Assembly: GCA_910583845.1 (NCBI GenBank)
Contig: CAJUAB010000023.1
Span: 1-64,000 of the forward strand
DNA from: an uncultured Acetatifactor sp.
GTDB taxonomy: Bacteria > Bacillota > Clostridia > Lachnospirales > Lachnospiraceae
Reading direction: 5' to 3'
Length of the DNA stretch: 64,000 nucleotides
Under the pieces are notes generated by a model. The model saw only the letters and a program-made list of their open reading frames with translations, was not told the origin of the DNA and searched no databases. Both the position numbers and the translations under genes were made by a program. This document shows positions 17,235-24,809 of this stretch, piece after piece. Numbering within the stretch: the stretch's first letter is position 1; every line of letters begins with the position of its first letter.

Positions 17235-18287
17235 ATGTGGGAGAATCAGTACGGAAAAAAGGATATCAAATCGATGACGCTCCCACAGTTACAGGAGGAG
17301 CTGGCCGCCATGGGGGAGAAATCCTTCCGGGCCGGGCAGCTCTTCCAGTGGATGCATCAGAAGCTGGTCAGGGACTATGACAGCATGACCAATCTTCCCG
17401 GGGAACTGCGCGGCAGGCTGGCAGAGGGCTATGCCTGCTCATGTCTGCGGCAGGTCCGGGTGCAGGAGTCCAGGGTGGACGGCACAAAAAAGTTTCTCTT
17501 TGCCCTGGAGGACGGCCATGTGGTGGAGAGCGTCTGGATGCGTTACAGGCATGGCAACAGCGTGTGCGTCTCATCCCAGGTCGGCTGCCGGATGGGATGC
17601 CGGTTCTGCGCCTCTACCCTGGGGGGACTGGTGCGGGGACTTTTGCCCGGGGAGATGCTGGATCAGATCTATGCCATCAGCCTGCTCACCGGGGAGAGGG
17701 TATCGAATGTGGTGGTCATGGGCACCGGGGAGCCTCTGGATAATTATGACAGTCTGCTGCAGTTTCTGCGGATTCTCACCGATGAGAAAGGTCTGCATAT
17801 CAGCGCCAGGAATATTACGGTTTCCACCTGCGGCCTGGTGCCGGAGATGAGGAGGCTGGCGGAGGAGAAGCTGCCAATCACGCTGGCCCTGTCCCTTCAT
17901 GCCGCCACCGATGAGAAGCGTAGAAGCCTGATGCCCGTTGCCAATCGCTACAGCATAGCGCAGCTGATGGAGGCCTGCGGATATTACTTTGCCCGGACCG
18001 GAAGACGGATCACATTCGAGTACAGCCTGGTGGGCGGCGTCAACGATACCCGAGAGGATGCCCGTCTGCTGGCGGGACTGGCGGGGCCTCTTAACTGCCA
18101 TGTGAATCTGATCCCGGTAAACCCTGTCAGGGAGCGGGAATATGTGCAGTCCGACGCGGGTCGGATACAGGCCTTCAAAAATTTGCTTGAAAAAAATGGA
18201 ATTAATGTTACTATAAGAAGGGAAATGGGGAGGGACATCGACGGTGCCTGCGGGCAGCTGAGACGATCCTACATGCAGGAGGAATAG
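17235..18287 (+). CDS. rlmN: Dual-specificity rRNA/tRNA (adenine-C2)-methyltransferase RlmN
   Basis: 350 residues of the radical-SAM RlmN/Cfr family. The cluster motif is CRMGCRFCAS (CxxxCxxC), with VVMGTGEPLDNYD, STCGLVPEM, LALSLHAATDEKRRSLMP and a C-terminal conserved Cys in DIDGACGQLR. RlmN methylates A2503 of 23S rRNA and A37 of some tRNAs. The gene precedes the phosphatase/kinase pair by two bases, so these are co-transcribed. Confidence 0.95.
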   Translation: MWENQYGKKDIKSMTLPQLQEELAAMGEKSFRAGQLFQWMHQKLVRDYDSMTNLPGELRGRLAEGYACSCLRQVRVQESRVDGTKKFLFALEDGHVVESVWMRYRHGNSVCVSSQVGCRMGCRFCASTLGGLVRGLLPGEMLDQIYAISLLTGERVSNVVVMGTGEPLDNYDSLLQFLRILTDEKGLHISARNITVSTCGLVPEMRRLAEEKLPITLALSLHAATDEKRRSLMPVANRYSIAQLMEACGYYFARTGRRITFEYSLVGGVNDTREDARLLAGLAGPLNCHVNLIPVNPVREREYVQSDAGRIQAFKNLLEKNGINVTIRREMGRDIDGACGQLRRSYMQEE

Positions 18288-18289
18288 AC

Positions 18290-19039
18290 GTGCTAAAGAC
18301 GTTTTCAATCACCGATATTGGCAGAAAGCGAAAACTGAATCAGGACTATGTGTTCACCTCGGAACGGGCCATCGGGAATCTTCCCAATCTGTTCATCGTG
18401 GCGGACGGCATGGGGGGACATAAGGCCGGGGAGTACGCGTCAAAATATACGGTGGAGACCATCTGTAACTATGTGGAGCGGTCTCCGGAGAAGGACCCCA
18501 TATTGATTCTGGAAAAGGCGATTGAGACAGCCAATACCCATATCCGCAGAAGAGCCAGCGAGGATGTGAGCCTGGAGGGAATGGGCACAACCGTGGTGGC
18601 GGCTACCTGTCTGGAGCGGCAGCTGCAGGTTGCCAATGTCGGGGACAGCAGGCTCTATGTGGTAAATGAGGGTATCCGGCAGATCACCAGGGACCATTCC
18701 CTGGTGGAGGAGATGGTGCGGATCGGGGGGATCGACAGAGAAGCCGCCCGCAATCATCCGGATAAGAATATCATTACCAGGGCCGTAGGAGCAAACGATA
18801 CCGTGGAAGTGGATTTTTTTACTGTGGAACTGACGGAGGGAGACATTGTGCTGCTGTGTTCGGACGGCCTGACCAATATGCTGGAGGATGAGGAGATCCG
18901 GGAGATACTGGGAGGACGCGGAGAATTGTCCGATAAGGCCCGAAGGCTCATAGAGAATGCCAACGCCCACGGCGGCAAGGATAATATCGCCGTGGTTCTC
19001 ATCGAGCCCCAGCACCAGAAGGACGGATTGGTGTCATAA
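18290..19039 (+). CDS. prpC: PP2C-type Ser/Thr protein phosphatase (PrpC/Stp)
   Basis: 249 residues, GTG start with AGGAGG seven bases before. The PP2C motifs are FITDIGRKRKLNQDYV-like at the N-terminus, VADGMGGHKAGEYAS (metal-binding Asp), LQVANVGDSRLYV, ITRDHSLVEEMV, LCSDGLTNML and GGKDNIAVVLIE. It dephosphorylates targets of the adjacent PASTA kinase, a pair that controls cell-wall growth and spore germination in Firmicutes. Confidence 0.94.
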   Translation: MLKTFSITDIGRKRKLNQDYVFTSERAIGNLPNLFIVADGMGGHKAGEYASKYTVETICNYVERSPEKDPILILEKAIETANTHIRRRASEDVSLEGMGTTVVAATCLERQLQVANVGDSRLYVVNEGIRQITRDHSLVEEMVRIGGIDREAARNHPDKNIITRAVGANDTVEVDFFTVELTEGDIVLLCSDGLTNMLEDEEIREILGGRGELSDKARRLIENANAHGGKDNIAVVLIEPQHQKDGLVS

Positions 19040-19077
19040 GCGGATTGGTATAGAGTAGTGAGAACGGAGATAGAAGC

Positions 19078-21216
19078 ATGGTAAAAATAGGGATGATGAT
19101 AGGCGACCGCTATGAGATACTGGAGAAGATCGGTACCGGCGGCATGTCCGATGTATATAAGGCGAAATGTCATAAACTCAACCGATATGTGGCTGTAAAG
19201 GTTTTGAAGCAGGAATTCAGTGAAAACGAAAACTTTGTCTCCAAATTCCGGATCGAAGCCCAGGCGGCGGCGAGTCTGATGCATCCCAACATTGTCAATG
19301 TGTATGATGTGGGAGCGGAGAATGATATATATTATATCGTCATGGAGCTGGTGGAGGGTATTACGCTGAAAAAATATATCGAGCGGAAGGCCAGACTGTC
19401 TTACAAGGAAGCCGTCAGCATTGCCATTCAGGTGAGCATGGGAATCGAAGCAGCCCACAACAACCATATCATTCACAGGGACATCAAACCCCAGAATATC
19501 ATTATTTCCCGGGAAGGCAAGGTGAAAGTGACGGATTTTGGCATTGCCAAAGCGGCCACCAGTAACACCATCACCTCCAATGTCATGGGCTCCGTTCATT
19601 ACACCTCTCCGGAGCAGGCCAGAGGCGGTTACAGCGATGAGAAGAGCGATATCTATTCCCTGGGAATAACGCTGTTTGAAATGTTGACGGGGCGTGTGCC
19701 CTTCAACGGGGAGACCACCGTCGCCATAGCCATCAAACACATTCAGGAGGAGATGGCATCCCCCAAGGAATTTGTGCCGGAAATACCCGGCAGTGTGGAG
19801 GCCATTGTACTGAAATGCTGTCAGAAATCTCCGGACAGGCGTTATCAGAATATGGCGGAGGTGATTGCGGATCTGAAACAGTCTCTGATCAGTCCGGATG
19901 AGGACTTTGTGGTGGCAAGGGATATGGACGAAGAGGCCAGCACCCGGACCATCTCCGAAGCGGAGATGGTCCAGATCAAGAGAAAGGCCCAGCATCAGGA
20001 TGCCTATGAGGAACAGATGCGCCTGAGCTCCCAGTATACCCGCCCCCCTCAGCCTCAGGACGAAGAGTATGACGGGGATGATGAGTACTACGAGGAGGAC
20101 GAATATGACGGCGGGGACAGCCGGATGGAAAAAGTGACCGTGGTACTGGCCGTGCTGGCCGGGGTGGTCATTTGTGCGGTAATTCTGGTGCTGGTGGGCA
20201 GAATATTCGGCGTTATGAATGAGGACGATATCGGCAGTAAGATTGACCCCACCGCGGAAGAGAGCAGCGGCGTGATGAGGCCGGAGTCAACCGCGCCGCC
20301 GGAAAGTGAGACGGGCAGCGTGCTCACCGTGCAGATGACGGACGTGCTGGGCTGGAACGTGGAGGACGCCAAGAAGGAGATTGTGCGGATTGGCCTGATT
20401 CCGGAAGTGAACGCGGTGGAATCCGAGACCTATGAGAAAAATACGGTGATTACCACGGACATCCAGGCAGGTGATGAGGTACAGATCAATACCGTGGTGG
20501 TGCTGACTGTCAGTGCCGGAACGGAGGCGGTGACGGTGCCGGGGGTGACGGGACTGACCTATGAGGAGGCCTACAACAAGATTACCGCGGAAGGCCTTCT
20601 GGTAAACCGGCTGGAAAGCTATTCCGCCACGGTGGAAAAGGGAAAGGTGATCGGCCAGGCTCCGCTGGAAGGCGAGTCCGCAGTCAGGGGCTCGGCGGTG
20701 AACCTCAATGTGAGTCTGGGACTGGAGGGCAATAAAGTGGCCATGCCTAATCTCATCGGTTATGATCAGATTGAGGCTGAGGAATGGATACACGAGAATG
20801 GCATGATCTTGCAGTCCATTGGAGAGGAGTACAGCGATATCATCGCCAAAGACCTGGTCTGCTACCAGAATTTCTCCGTCGGAACCCCTCTGGACCCGGG
20901 AACGCCCATTGTGTTCAGCATCAGCCTGGGCAAGAACCCGGCCAGCGGTATCACCTATAAATGTAATGCGACCATAGCGGCTCCCGATATCAGTGAGGCA
21001 CCGGATTATGTCTCCGGCAGCGATGTGCATGTCGTTCTGGCCACGGATGACGGAAAAGTGCTGATGGATGTGATTACAGGCACTTTCCCCCAGACAGTGA
21101 ATGTATACGGGCTTACTTCCCAGTGGGGAACCATCACGCTTACCTACACGGCGACGGTGGACGGTGTGCCCCAGAGCAAATCTGTGGAGCGGAGGATAGA
21201 ATTTGAGCAGGAGTAG
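19078..21216 (+). CDS. prkC: PASTA-domain Ser/Thr protein kinase (PrkC/Stk)
   Basis: 712 residues. The kinase domain (residues about 10-270) has the P-loop IGTGGMSDVYKAK, VAVKVLKQEF, catalytic HRDIKPQNIII, DFGIAKA and the APE-like SPEQARGG. An acidic linker precedes one transmembrane helix near residues 350-375. Three extracellular PASTA repeats follow (about 400-600) and then a beta-rich tail of about 80 residues. The PASTA part binds muropeptides or lipid II in characterised homologues. Its final codons lie inside a 44-bp minisatellite that continues to rsgA. Confidence 0.95.
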   Translation: MVKIGMMIGDRYEILEKIGTGGMSDVYKAKCHKLNRYVAVKVLKQEFSENENFVSKFRIEAQAAASLMHPNIVNVYDVGAENDIYYIVMELVEGITLKKYIERKARLSYKEAVSIAIQVSMGIEAAHNNHIIHRDIKPQNIIISREGKVKVTDFGIAKAATSNTITSNVMGSVHYTSPEQARGGYSDEKSDIYSLGITLFEMLTGRVPFNGETTVAIAIKHIQEEMASPKEFVPEIPGSVEAIVLKCCQKSPDRRYQNMAEVIADLKQSLISPDEDFVVARDMDEEASTRTISEAEMVQIKRKAQHQDAYEEQMRLSSQYTRPPQPQDEEYDGDDEYYEEDEYDGGDSRMEKVTVVLAVLAGVVICAVILVLVGRIFGVMNEDDIGSKIDPTAEESSGVMRPESTAPPESETGSVLTVQMTDVLGWNVEDAKKEIVRIGLIPEVNAVESETYEKNTVITTDIQAGDEVQINTVVVLTVSAGTEAVTVPGVTGLTYEEAYNKITAEGLLVNRLESYSATVEKGKVIGQAPLEGESAVRGSAVNLNVSLGLEGNKVAMPNLIGYDQIEAEEWIHENGMILQSIGEEYSDIIAKDLVCYQNFSVGTPLDPGTPIVFSISLGKNPASGITYKCNATIAAPDISEAPDYVSGSDVHVVLATDDGKVLMDVITGTFPQTVNVYGLTSQWGTITLTYTATVDGVPQSKSVERRIEFEQE

Positions 21217-21480
21217 GAAGGGTTTTGGCGGAGCGAAGGACAGAACATGAGCAGGAACAGGAAGGGTTTTGGCGGAGTGAAGGACAGAATATGAGCAGGA
21301 ACAGGAAGGGTTTTGACGGAGCGAAGGACAGAACATGAGCAGGAACAGGAAGGGTTTTGGCGGAGTGAAGGGCAGAACATGAGCAGGAACAGGAAGGGTT
21401 TTGACGGAGCGAAGGACAGAACAGGAACAGGAAGGGTTTTGGCGGAGTGAAGAACAGAATATGAGCAGGAACAGGAAGGT
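21205..21480 (+). repeat. 44-bp minisatellite between prkC and rsgA
   Basis: Unit starts (GAGCAGGA) occur at 21205, 21249, 21293, 21337 and 21381, an exact 44-base period. One later unit lacks 6-8 bases and the last starts at 21463. Each unit carries AGGAAGGGTTTTGGCGGAG or the GACGGAG variant. The first contains the stop of prkC and the last supplies the AGGAAGG ribosome site of rsgA. No protein is credible here. Confidence 0.9.
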
Positions 21481-21489
21481 TTTTTGTTG

Positions 21490-22374
21490 ATGCGAGGAAA
21501 AATCATAAAGGGGATTGGGGGATTTTATTATGTGCATGTGCCCGGGCAGGGGATTTACGAGTGCAGGGCCAAAGGGATTTTCCGCAGAGAGCAGGTTAAG
21601 CCCCTGGTGGGGGATGACGTGGAGATTGACCCGCTCAGTGAGGCGGAGAGGACGGGCAATATCCGTGCCCTTTTGCCCAGGTCCAGCCAGTTGATCCGCC
21701 CCGCCGTGGCCAATGTGGACCAGGCGCTGGTCATTTTCGCGGTCACCCATCCCCAGCCCAACTTCAATCTGCTGGATCGTTTTCTGGTTATGATGAGGCA
21801 GCAGGGGCTTCCCTGCATCGTATGTCTGAACAAAGCGGATCTGGACAGGGACGGGAAGGGGCAGGCTTACGCGGATATCTACAGGGATTGCGGTTACACT
21901 TCTCTGACAGTCAGCGCTGCCGAAAAGCAGGGCATAGACTGTCTGAAGGAACTGCTGAAAGGCCGGACCACCACGGTGGCGGGGCCCAGCGGTGTGGGCA
22001 AATCCTCTCTGGTGAACTGCCTGCAATCAGACACGGTCATGGAGACCGGCGAGATCAGCGGGAAGATTGAGAGAGGCAAGCATACTACCAGGCACAGCGA
22101 GCTCATCGCCCTGGATGAGAATACTTATATTCTGGATACGCCGGGTTTCAGTTCGCTGGGGCTGTTTGATCTGGAGAAGGAACAGCTGGCGGCATACTAT
22201 CCGGAATTCCAGGACTATGGCAGGTCCTGCCGCTTTGGGGGCTGTACCCATACCGCGGAGCCAGACTGCGCTGTCAAACAGGCGCTGGAGCAGGGACAGA
22301 TCAGCACCTTGCGGTATGAGAATTATTGCCAGCTGTTTGAGGAATTGAAGATGAAAAAGCCTGTCTACAGGTAA
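21490..22374 (+). CDS. rsgA: Ribosome small-subunit-dependent GTPase A
   Basis: 294 residues with the circularly permuted GTPase order: NKADLD (G4) first, then GPSGVGKSSLVN (G1), HTTRH (switch) and DTPGFSSLG (G3). A C-terminal zinc site CRFGGCTHTAEPDCAV follows an N-terminal OB fold (GRGKI... and YECRAKGIFR). It matures the 30S subunit. The ATG at 21490 is preferred over a TTG at 21484; AGGAAGG ends at 21479. It is the last housekeeping gene before the AT-rich island. Confidence 0.94.
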   Translation: MRGKIIKGIGGFYYVHVPGQGIYECRAKGIFRREQVKPLVGDDVEIDPLSEAERTGNIRALLPRSSQLIRPAVANVDQALVIFAVTHPQPNFNLLDRFLVMMRQQGLPCIVCLNKADLDRDGKGQAYADIYRDCGYTSLTVSAAEKQGIDCLKELLKGRTTTVAGPSGVGKSSLVNCLQSDTVMETGEISGKIERGKHTTRHSELIALDENTYILDTPGFSSLGLFDLEKEQLAAYYPEFQDYGRSCRFGGCTHTAEPDCAVKQALEQGQISTLRYENYCQLFEELKMKKPVYR

Positions 22375-22422
22375 GCAGCAGAGATTATCATGGGGACATA
22401 CCTCAAAGCATATAATGCAAAA

Positions 22423-22440
22423 TTGGTACGTGATTGGTAC
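22423..22440 (+). repeat. Paired TTGGTAC direct repeat at the left end of the island
   Basis: TTGGTAC at 22423-22429 and 22434-22440 (11-base period). A related pair, TGGTGCG at 30722-30728 and 30733-30739 with the same period, sits at the right end beside the integrase remnant. They may be recombinase binding sites; the true att core is not resolved. Confidence 0.4.
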
Positions 22441-22511
22441 ATTGAAGTGGAACTGGAAACTGTTGGGTTGAGCCTTAATACCGAGGGAAAATAAAAATTT
22501 TATTATATGTG

Positions 22512-22539
22512 TTGTAATTAAGGAAAAGTAGTGTATACT
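22512..22539 (+). promoter_or_regulatory. Promoter of the ToxI-type antitoxin RNA
   Basis: TTGTAA (22512-22517), 16-base spacer, TATACT (22534-22539). Transcription would begin near 22546, just before the first 38-base repeat. Confidence 0.6.
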
Positions 22540-22545
22540 AAAGAT

Positions 22546-22655
22546 AGTAGGTGATGCACAGCCTTATAAATGAGCGAGTTATAAGTGGGTGATGCACAGC
22601 CCATAAGTGAGCGAGTTAGCAGGAGGCAGGGACTATTTGAGTCTCTGCCTTTTCT
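22546..22655 (+). ncRNA. Type III antitoxin RNA (ToxI-like), two repeats plus terminator
   Basis: Two near-identical units start GGTGATGCACAGCC at 22550 and 22588 and share GAGCGAGTTA near their ends, with lengths of 38 and 37 bases. They precede a terminator and a ToxN-family reading frame. This is the canonical type III toxin-antitoxin layout: tandem RNA pseudoknot repeats, an attenuating terminator, then the toxin. Each processed repeat is expected to bind one ToxN monomer. Two repeats is at the low end for the family. Confidence 0.75.
22625..22655 (+). terminator. Attenuating terminator between ToxI RNA and toxN
   Basis: GGCAGGGACT (22625-22634) pairs with AGTCTCTGCC (22640-22649, one G:U) around a five-base loop, followed by TTTTCT. 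In type III systems this limits toxin transcription relative to antitoxin. Confidence 0.75.
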
Positions 22656-22707
22656 GTCAGATAAACGGTGGCTAAAGTATGCGGTTGTTTGTAAACAATG
22701 GAGTTTT

Positions 22708-23190
22708 ATGAAAGACAATTTGAGAATATATGGAGTGAAAAATTCTTACATAAAATATTTGAGCCAATATCAGGAGCATTTGTCCCTGCATGAAGGCGGG
22801 CCATCGGGGCGTAAGTATATTGCAGTCGTTTTAGAAATCAATAAGTTTTCCTATTTTGCACCGCTATCTTCGTTTTAGCCCAAATATAAGAAGATGAAGG
22901 AAGTTGTGGATTTTATTAAGATAAAGGATTACGCTGTTATCAATATTAATAACATGATTCCTGTACCGAAAGGGCAATTGGTAGAACTGAATATCAATGC
23001 GGAAAAAGATCCGCATTATAAGTTTCTTTTGCAGGCTGAAAATCGGGAAATCAATAAGCAAAAAAGTCGGATTAGAAAAAATGCGGAGATCGTTTATAAT
23101 CATAAGAAGCGTAATGGAAATCTGACACCATTGGCAAAAAGAACAAATGATTTTGAAATGCTGGAGAAATTAAGCAGAGATTTTTGGTAA
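22708..23190 (+). pseudogene. ToxN/AbiQ-family type III toxin interrupted by an amber codon
   Basis: The frame from ATG 22708 (GGAG just upstream) reads a ToxN-like N-terminus (RIYGVKNSYIKYLSQY, YIAVVLEINKFSYFAPLSS). It meets TAG at 22876-22878, then continues in the same frame as PKYKKMKEVVDFIKI, NINNMIPVPKGQLVELNIN, EKDPHYKFLLQ and a normal C-terminus at 23190. There is no frameshift; one stop divides an otherwise full 160-residue ToxN. Homologues read PL-[ST]-S-P-K at this place, so the amber seems to replace the conserved Lys, which I recall is catalytic in ToxN (K55). The toxin is predicted inactive unless the amber is suppressed. Confidence 0.75.
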
Positions 23191-23206
23191 TTACTGATGA
23201 ATATTT

Positions 23207-23446
23207 TTGTTTGACGATTTTGCTGATGTCAGCAAAATCGTAGGTGCTAATGAAGCGACAGGCGTACATTATTATGTCGGGAAGAAAGTGCGCACGACGA
23301 TTGAGAAAATCGGCGGAGCAATGCCGGAGGGCTTGTCAAAACCGGAGAAAAGCATTCAGGAGATTGAGAGAGAACAAATGGCGGGACTTAAGGCGAAGGC
23401 AAAAAAGGGAACAATAATGTTTGATGTGCTGAAAGTAATGGATTGA
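23207..23446 (+). pseudogene. C-terminal fragment resembling DinD (DNA-damage-inducible protein D)
   Basis: Codons in this stretch read FDDFADVSKIVGANEATGVH, YYVGKKVRTTIEKIGGAMPE and LSKPEKSIQEIEREQ. From memory this matches the C-terminal region of DinD-type or antirepressor-like proteins (VGKKVR...GG.MPE.LP.PEKSI). The N-terminal Bro/KilA-like domain is missing and the upstream sequence belongs to toxN. It is a remnant. The family assignment is moderately confident. Confidence 0.45.
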
Positions 23447-23488
23447 AATTTACGCCAGACAAACGCTAAAGATGGAGAACAGTGAGAG

Positions 23489-23647
23489 ATGAAGAAAAAG
23501 ATTGAAAATCCTGAAGTATTTATTTCATATGCATGGGGAGGCGACGAGTACCAAAGTAAAGTATTATCTTTTGTGAGCTAATTGTGTGGTGATGGAATCG
23601 ATACCGTTTATAATAAAGGGGATTTGACAGAAGGAAATGATGGATGA
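23489..23647 (+). pseudogene. SEFIR/TIR-domain gene remnant
   Basis: From ATG 23489 the translation reads ENPEVFISYAWGGDEYQSKV and stops at TAA 23579-23581. It then continues in frame as LCGDGIDTVYNKGDLTEGND to a second stop at 23645. The pattern PxVFISYxW...W/C.DGIDV..DK.DL.EGxD is the N-terminal half of SEFIR/TIR signalling domains found in bacterial defence proteins. The rest of the gene is missing. Confidence 0.6.
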
Positions 23648-23684
23648 GGCGAGAGCCAAGTAGTATACAAGGGAGTGTGAAACG

Positions 23685-23804
23685 ATGAAGAACCGTGATT
23701 TGTCTGAAGAAGATATTAAGGCACGGTATATCACACCGAATATTGAGAGTGCAGGATGGGATATCAAAAGTAAACGGTATCTACCGTTTACAAAGGATTT
23801 ATAG
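23685..23804 (+). pseudogene. N-terminal fragment of a type I restriction subunit (HsdR-like)
   Basis: A 39-codon frame starting at ATG 23685 reads MKNRDLSEEDIKARYITPNI then ESAGWDIKSK and ends at TAG 23802. The phrase L.E.DIKARyITP.I..AGWD is the characteristic start of HsdR-like type I restriction subunits. The remaining nuclease and helicase parts are absent, so this is a relic, probably a deletion scar. Confidence 0.6.
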
Positions 23805-23885
23805 GGGTTGCATTTTTATGAATAATAGGATACAATCAAGGAAATGATAAAATCAAGATAAAATATTGATAAGGAGTATGAGCAT

Positions 23886-24146
23886 ATGTTACAGATCAGA
23901 CCTGTCTCAGATTTGAGAAATAAGTTTCCTGACATCGAGAAAATTGTAAATGCAGGAGAACCGGTATATTTGACTAAAAACGGATATGGAGCAATGGTTG
24001 TATTAAGCCTTGAGCAGTATTCAAAGCTGACGGATAGTGTGGAAATTGCACTGGATAAAGCTGACTGGCTTGCAGCGGAAAATGCTGAACGAATGAGTCA
24101 CGAGGAAGTTTTTGGAAATCTGCGGAGGAAAATAAATGCTCAGTAA
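23886..24146 (+). CDS. Type II antitoxin, Phd/YefM family
   Basis: 86 residues. The N-terminal DNA-binding part IRPVSDLRNKFPDIEKIVNA followed by GEPVYLTKNGYGAMVVLSLEQY is the Phd/YefM signature; the C-terminal charged tail would neutralise the toxin. TAAGGAG upstream supports the ATG. It overlaps the toxin gene by 11 bases, implying translational coupling. It appears intact. Confidence 0.88.
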   Translation: MLQIRPVSDLRNKFPDIEKIVNAGEPVYLTKNGYGAMVVLSLEQYSKLTDSVEIALDKADWLAAENAERMSHEEVFGNLRRKINAQ

Positions 24147-24465
24147 AAAGTACAGATTAAGTTATCTGCCACTTTTTTATGAAGATCTTGATGAGAAAAT
24201 AACTTACATTGTTGAGAAACTGAAGAATCCCAAAGCGGCAAGTGACTTATTGGATAAAGTGGAGGCGGCTATCATGGAGCGTCTTCCGGTGGCAGAGTCT
24301 TTTGAACCATATTATTCTGTCAGAGAACGCAGGTACACTTATTATCGCATTTATGTAGATAATTATACAATTTACTATGTAGTAATAGATGATAACCCGA
24401 ATGAGCTGATCATGGAAGTGAGAAGGTTTCTTTATAGTGGACAAAATCGGTATGAATTAGTATAA
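24136..24465 (+). CDS. Type II toxin, RelE/ParE superfamily
   Basis: 109 residues with the RelE/ParE fold pattern: YLPLFYEDLDEKITYIVEKL, KNPKAASDLLDKVEAAIMERL, then the beta-strand core YYRIYVDNYTIYYVVIDD and the terminal VRRFLYSGQNRYELV (Arg and Tyr typical of mRNA-interferase members). It follows its antitoxin with an 11-base overlap. No lesions are seen. It could be an mRNA interferase or a gyrase poison; sequence reading alone cannot tell. Confidence 0.85.
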   Translation: MLSKKYRLSYLPLFYEDLDEKITYIVEKLKNPKAASDLLDKVEAAIMERLPVAESFEPYYSVRERRYTYYRIYVDNYTIYYVVIDDNPNELIMEVRRFLYSGQNRYELV

Positions 24466-24486
24466 AAACAAGTACAGACTTCCAAA

Positions 24487-24510
24487 AGCGGAGCTCACAA
24501 AAGCTCCGCT
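24487..24510. terminator. Hairpin after the toxin gene, possible terminator
   Basis: AGCGGAGCT (24487-24495) and AGCTCCGCT (24502-24510) pair perfectly. A TTTT run follows only when read on the minus strand, so it is a better terminator in that direction; on the + strand it would be a hairpin without a T-run. Confidence 0.45.
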
Positions 24511-24809
24511 ATAAAGGCTCAGTTGTCACGGCAAGGTATCAACTCTTTGCAGAAATGCTGGGTAATAGCGGGGTGGAGAGTGGGAGGATAGGGAATTTAC
24601 TACTGATTTACTACTTTTCATGTTATTAGTCTAAGAACTCCGATACGATATATTGTTATTAAAGATATAACGAAACTACAATATGAAGTGGGATTGCGAT
24701 ATAATAATCATAGATTGAATATTACTATTGTGCAATATTAATAAAAATAATAGACCCAACTTGGAATAACTTTGATTAGGTTTACTATATAAGGGATGAG
24801 GGGATTGAA
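24511..24809. other. AT-rich leader of the Avs-like gene
   Basis: No gene is seen. The last part probably holds the promoter of the next gene (TTGGAA near 24759 and TATATA near 24785 are spaced 19-20 bases, weak). GATGAGGGG directly precedes the start codon at 24810. Confidence 0.4.

Noticed and set aside
21205..21480. 44-bp repeats considered as part of a longer PrkC or a repeat protein
   Set aside because: The prkC stop is in the first unit and all other frames give low-complexity repeats without start signals.
20287..22026. 579-codon minus-strand frame through prkC end, minisatellite and rsgA
   Set aside because: It includes the 44-bp repeat translated as a Pro/Ser/Phe-rich repeat and overlaps two real genes.
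22550..22624. Short repeats considered as a CRISPR array
   Set aside because: Only two directly adjacent units with no spacers; promoter, terminator and ToxN frame identify a type III antitoxin RNA.
22876..22878. Amber codon considered as programmed readthrough or pyrrolysine
   Set aside because: No pyrrolysine context is visible and the place fits a simple Lys-to-stop mutation; neighbouring genes are also decayed.
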